From Sphingomonas sp. IBVSS2 (GTDB lineage Bacteria > Pseudomonadota > Alphaproteobacteria > Sphingomonadales > Sphingomonadaceae), in NCBI RefSeq assembly GCF_002127225.1, contig NZ_NFUR01000006.1:124001-188000 (forward strand): 64,000 nt of DNA. Direction: 5' to 3'. Under the pieces are notes generated by a model. That model saw only the letters and a program-made list of their open reading frames with translations, did no database searches and was not told the origin of the DNA. Positions 61,899 to 64,000 of this stretch are shown here, piece after piece. The translations under genes and the position numbers were made by a program. The number at the start of each line of letters is the position of its first letter. The stretch's first letter is position 1.

Positions 61899-62786
61899 AT
61901 GACTGAGGCGAAACTGATCGCGGGCATCGAGCTTGGCGGCACAAAATGCGTGGCGCTGCTGGCGACCGGGCCGGACGATGTGCGCGACCGGGTGACCGTG
62001 CCCACCACCGATCCGCGGGCGACGCTGGCGGCGATCGAGGGGGTGCTCGATCGCTGGACCTGCGACGCGATCGGCGTGGCGAGCTTCGGGCCGCTGGGGC
62101 TCGATCCGGCGCGTGGCGACTATGGCACGATCACCGCGACGACCAAGCCCGGATGGAGCGGCACCGACCTGATCGGCCGCTTGAAGGCGCGCTACGGCAA
62201 GCCGATCGGCTTCCAGACCGATGTGGAAGGCGCCGCGCTCGCCGAGGGCCGCTGGGGCGCCGCCCAGGGCATGGCCGCGCACGCCTATATCACCATCGGC
62301 ACCGGCGTGGGCGTGGGCCTGGTGACGGGCGGCAGGCCGGTGATGGGCTGGGCGCATGGCGAGGCGGGGCATATGCGCCTGCCGCGCGCGCCGGGCGATA
62401 CCTATCCGGGCTGGTGCCGCTTCCATGGCGATTGCCTGGAAGGGCTGATCGCCGGACCGGCACTCGCCGAGCGTTTCGGCATGCCGGGCGACCAGCTGCC
62501 CGACGAGGCTCCGGCATGGGATCTGTTCGTGCACGACCTGGCCGGCATGCTCCACAATCTCGTCGTCACCGCCGCGCCCGAGCGCATCGCGATCGGCGGC
62601 GGGGTGACGGCCGCGCGGCCCTATCTGTTCCCGAAGCTGCGTGCGCGGCTGGTCGAGAGCCTGGGTGGCTATGGCGCGCTGGCCGAATGGGCGGAGGATA
62701 TCGAGACGCGGCTGGGCACGCCGGGGCTGGGCACGATGGCGGGGCCGCTGGGCGCGATCGCGGTGGGGCTGGGGGCGAGCGCCTGA
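61899..62786 (+). CDS. ROK-family zinc-type fructokinase
   Basis: 295 residues from the ATG at 61899. Phosphate motif AGIELGGTKCVALL (8-21), catalytic region VASFGPLGLDP, and the zinc/substrate motif HMRLPRAPGDTY...GWCRFHGDCLEGLIAGPA, with the His-Cys-His-Cys set of ScrK/GmuE-type fructokinases rather than the CxCGxxGC of glucokinases. It phosphorylates fructose (or mannose) with ATP in the cytoplasm. It follows the TonB receptor in the same direction, which fits a sugar-use cluster. Confidence 0.9.
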   Translation: MTEAKLIAGIELGGTKCVALLATGPDDVRDRVTVPTTDPRATLAAIEGVLDRWTCDAIGVASFGPLGLDPARGDYGTITATTKPGWSGTDLIGRLKARYGKPIGFQTDVEGAALAEGRWGAAQGMAAHAYITIGTGVGVGLVTGGRPVMGWAHGEAGHMRLPRAPGDTYPGWCRFHGDCLEGLIAGPALAERFGMPGDQLPDEAPAWDLFVHDLAGMLHNLVVTAAPERIAIGGGVTAARPYLFPKLRARLVESLGGYGALAEWAEDIETRLGTPGLGTMAGPLGAIAVGLGASA

Positions 62787-62804
62787 GTCCCATCCCGCCG
62801 ACGA

Positions 62805-63200
62805 TCACCATTCGGGCAGATACCCCGCGGCGAAATCGATGCCGTGATAATAGGCGTCTTCGAAGTTTGCGCCTTCCATCTTCGCACCGATGAAAGTCGT
62901 ACTGCACAGCGCCGAGCCGGCGAAATCGGCATCGCGCAAATCCGCGTTGGCGAAGATGCAGGTCTTGACGTTGGCATGAACCTGAGCGCCACGCAGATCG
63001 GCACCGGTGAAGTCGCAGGTGACGAAGCAATCTTCGATCACGATGCCGCGCAGATCCGCGTCGACCAACGGGGTTTCGTCCGCATCCGAAACCTCCAGAT
63101 TCCTGAATTCGCGAACACCACGCGCGTAGCGTACGAGCAGTTCGGCCGAAGTGATGCTGTCCTCCGCATGCATGGGAAGGGAACTAGCCCATCCTCGCAC
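62805..63200 (-). CDS. Pentapeptide-repeat protein
   Basis: 131 residues from a GTG that directly follows the glycosylase stop; an ATG at 63173 is an equally possible start. Repeats of the A(D/N)LxX type run from about residue 47: ADLRGIVIEDCFVTCDFTGADLRGAQV, FANADLRDADFAGSAL, GAKMEGANFEDAYY. They would form a right-handed quadrilateral beta helix of about four to five coils. Some proteins of this kind mimic DNA and bind gyrase; whether this one does is unknown. It is probably co-transcribed with the glycosylase. Confidence 0.8.
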   Translation of the reverse strand: MRGWASSLPMHAEDSITSAELLVRYARGVREFRNLEVSDADETPLVDADLRGIVIEDCFVTCDFTGADLRGAQVHANVKTCIFANADLRDADFAGSALCSTTFIGAKMEGANFEDAYYHGIDFAAGYLPEW

Positions 63201-63824
63201 TCAGATCACGTCCATCTCGGAATTGTAATGGTGCCAGGCCAGCACCGCCGCGGCGCCGCGATGGGGGCGCCAGGCTTCGGCGATTTCCCGCGTCAGCTTC
63301 TCGCTCGGCCGCTCGGCATGGCCCATGATCCGGCCGACCTCGATCTGCACGGCCAGGTCGCCGGCAGGCCAGATGTCGGGGCGCCCCTCGGCGAAAAGCA
63401 GGTAGATCTCGGCGGACCAGCGGCCGATGCCCTTGATCCGGATCAGCTGGGCGATCGCTTCCTCGTCATCCTCCGGCAGGCGGGCGAAATCGAGCCGGCC
63501 GCTCGTCACCTCCTCGGCCAGGCTGCGTGCATAGGCCGTTTTCTGCCGCGACAGGCCGGCGGCGCGCAGATCCTCGTCGCTGGCACGGGCGATATTGCCG
63601 GGATCGGCAAGCGCGCCCAGCTGCGCAGCCATCTTGTTCCAGATGGATTGCGCCGCGGCGACGCTCACCTGCTGGCCGATGATCGTGCGCAGCAACGTCT
63701 CGTAGCCGCGGTCGCGGATGCGGGGCGGGGGATAGCCCACGCGCCCGATCGCGGCGGCGATCAGCGGCTCGCGCTTTGCCAGTGCATCGAGCGACGCCTT
63801 GAGCTGGTCAGCGGTCAGGCCCAT
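63201..63824 (-). CDS. DNA-3-methyladenine glycosylase II (AlkA-type, HhH-GPD)
   Basis: 207 residues. HhH-GPD fold: ETLLRTIIGQQVSVAAAQSIW, the helix-hairpin-helix LIRIKGIGRWSAEIYLL, and the catalytic Asp in WPAGDLAVQ. It excises alkylated bases such as 3-methyladenine from DNA in base-excision repair. It lacks the N-terminal beta domain of E. coli AlkA, as is common in short alphaproteobacterial forms. Divergent from the ferredoxin gene, sharing about 60 bases. Confidence 0.9.
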   Translation of the reverse strand: MGLTADQLKASLDALAKREPLIAAAIGRVGYPPPRIRDRGYETLLRTIIGQQVSVAAAQSIWNKMAAQLGALADPGNIARASDEDLRAAGLSRQKTAYARSLAEEVTSGRLDFARLPEDDEEAIAQLIRIKGIGRWSAEIYLLFAEGRPDIWPAGDLAVQIEVGRIMGHAERPSEKLTREIAEAWRPHRGAAAVLAWHHYNSEMDVI

Positions 63825-63887
63825 GCGCGCCTGCCTTGCGAAGCGCCGTTTTCGGCGGCATGGACGGGGCCGGAACAGGAGAATCTC

Positions 63888-64000
63888 ATGCCCAAGCTTA
63901 TCGTCGTGACCAGGAGTGGTGAAGAGCGCGAGGTCATGGGGGAAGCGGGCCTGAGCGTGATGGAAGTGATCCGCGAGAACGGCTTCGACGAGCTGCTCGC
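63888..64000 (+). CDS. 2Fe-2S ferredoxin, N-terminal part
   Basis: The first 37 codons before the window ends. MPKLIVVTRSGEEREV and LSVMEVIRENGFDELLA are the start of adrenodoxin-type [2Fe-2S] ferredoxins of the FdxB/ISC or P450-partner kind; the four cysteines lie beyond the edge. AGGAG lies eight bases before the ATG. It could pass electrons to Fe-S assembly or a P450; the partner cannot be seen here. Confidence 0.8.
   Translation, partial: MPKLIVVTRSGEEREVMGEAGLSVMEVIRENGFDELL

Noticed and set aside
58610..62008. Very long open frame on the minus strand (over 1100 codons) opposite TonB receptor 2
   Set aside because: It is the mirror of a high G+C coding gene; it lacks domains, has Arg/Ala/Val-rich shadow composition, and the plus-strand receptor is unmistakable.
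1..64000. CRISPR array
   Set aside because: No regularly spaced 25-40 base direct repeats and no cas genes were seen on either strand.

Overview
High G+C alphaproteobacterial chromosome, most likely a sphingomonad (Sphingomonas or close relative). The pointers are two very long TonB-dependent receptors with the IVVTG TonB box and the ISAEDIGKFPDTN plug motif, a receptor / SapC / cupin-8 / tryptophan-halogenase cluster, LacI-type operators, and strongly G/C-biased third codon positions. No species can be named from the sequence alone.

Region 1 (1-6502) is the 3' end of a YD-repeat/LysM polymorphic toxin gene and its immunity gene, followed by a row of orphan toxin tip + immunity pairs. The toxin warheads are a nucleotidyltransferase, a possible BECR-type RNase, an HELNH zinc metallopeptidase and a JAB-like domain. 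A broken YD-repeat fragment closes the row. A short junction sequence (GCCGCAGAGA and close variants, coding for Ala-Ala-Glu-Thr or similar) recurs at the module borders, and a 266-bp pre-toxin segment is duplicated, so the locus looks built for replacement of the toxin tip by recombination.

Region 2 (6662-32990) is a genomic island in the 3' end of a tRNA-Leu(CAG) gene. It has a P4-type tyrosine integrase, an AlpA-like regulator, and a near-copy of the tRNA end at 32972-32990. Nearly all its other cargo looks like anti-phage defence, all on the minus strand. In transcription order there are two gene trains. The first is darT, darG, an N6-adenine methyltransferase, a PD-(D/E)XK nuclease, then a lone ADP-ribosyltransferase-like protein. 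The second is a type III-like res, a NYN nuclease, mod, a GIY-YIG nuclease, a RelE-UvrD helicase fusion, an M15-like peptidase, a metallophosphoesterase, mcrB (with an EVE-like insert inside the AAA+ motor) and mcrC. Genes in the second train mostly abut or overlap by 1-4 bases. This nine-gene composite is my best candidate for an undescribed system.

Region 3 (33168-40192) begins with a truncated integrase remnant that runs into the end of a tryptophan halogenase gene. The halogenase, a cupin-8/JmjC-like protein, a SapC protein and a TonB-dependent receptor form a probable carbohydrate-uptake operon read leftwards from two LacI-type operators.

Region 4 (40354-50995) is ordinary chromosome: methionine sulfoxide reductase B, a small unknown protein, a three-gene acyl-CoA cluster (CoA-transferase III/racemase, SDR dehydrogenase, thiolase), an atypical single-domain response regulator, a second tryptophan halogenase, an outer-membrane porin, a CPA2 antiporter, a Phd/VapC-like toxin-antitoxin pair and a TRIC-like channel.

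Region 5 (51028-64000) holds a GH43 glycosidase, a coupled trio (membrane protein, DyP-type peroxidase, atypical P450), an aldo/keto reductase divergent from a second TonB-dependent receptor, a zinc-type ROK fructokinase, a pentapeptide-repeat protein, an AlkA-type glycosylase and the start of a ferredoxin gene. The operator pattern TGNCANCGNTGNCA upstream of both the GH43 gene and the reductase/receptor pair suggests one LacI-family regulator controls a glycan-utilisation set here.
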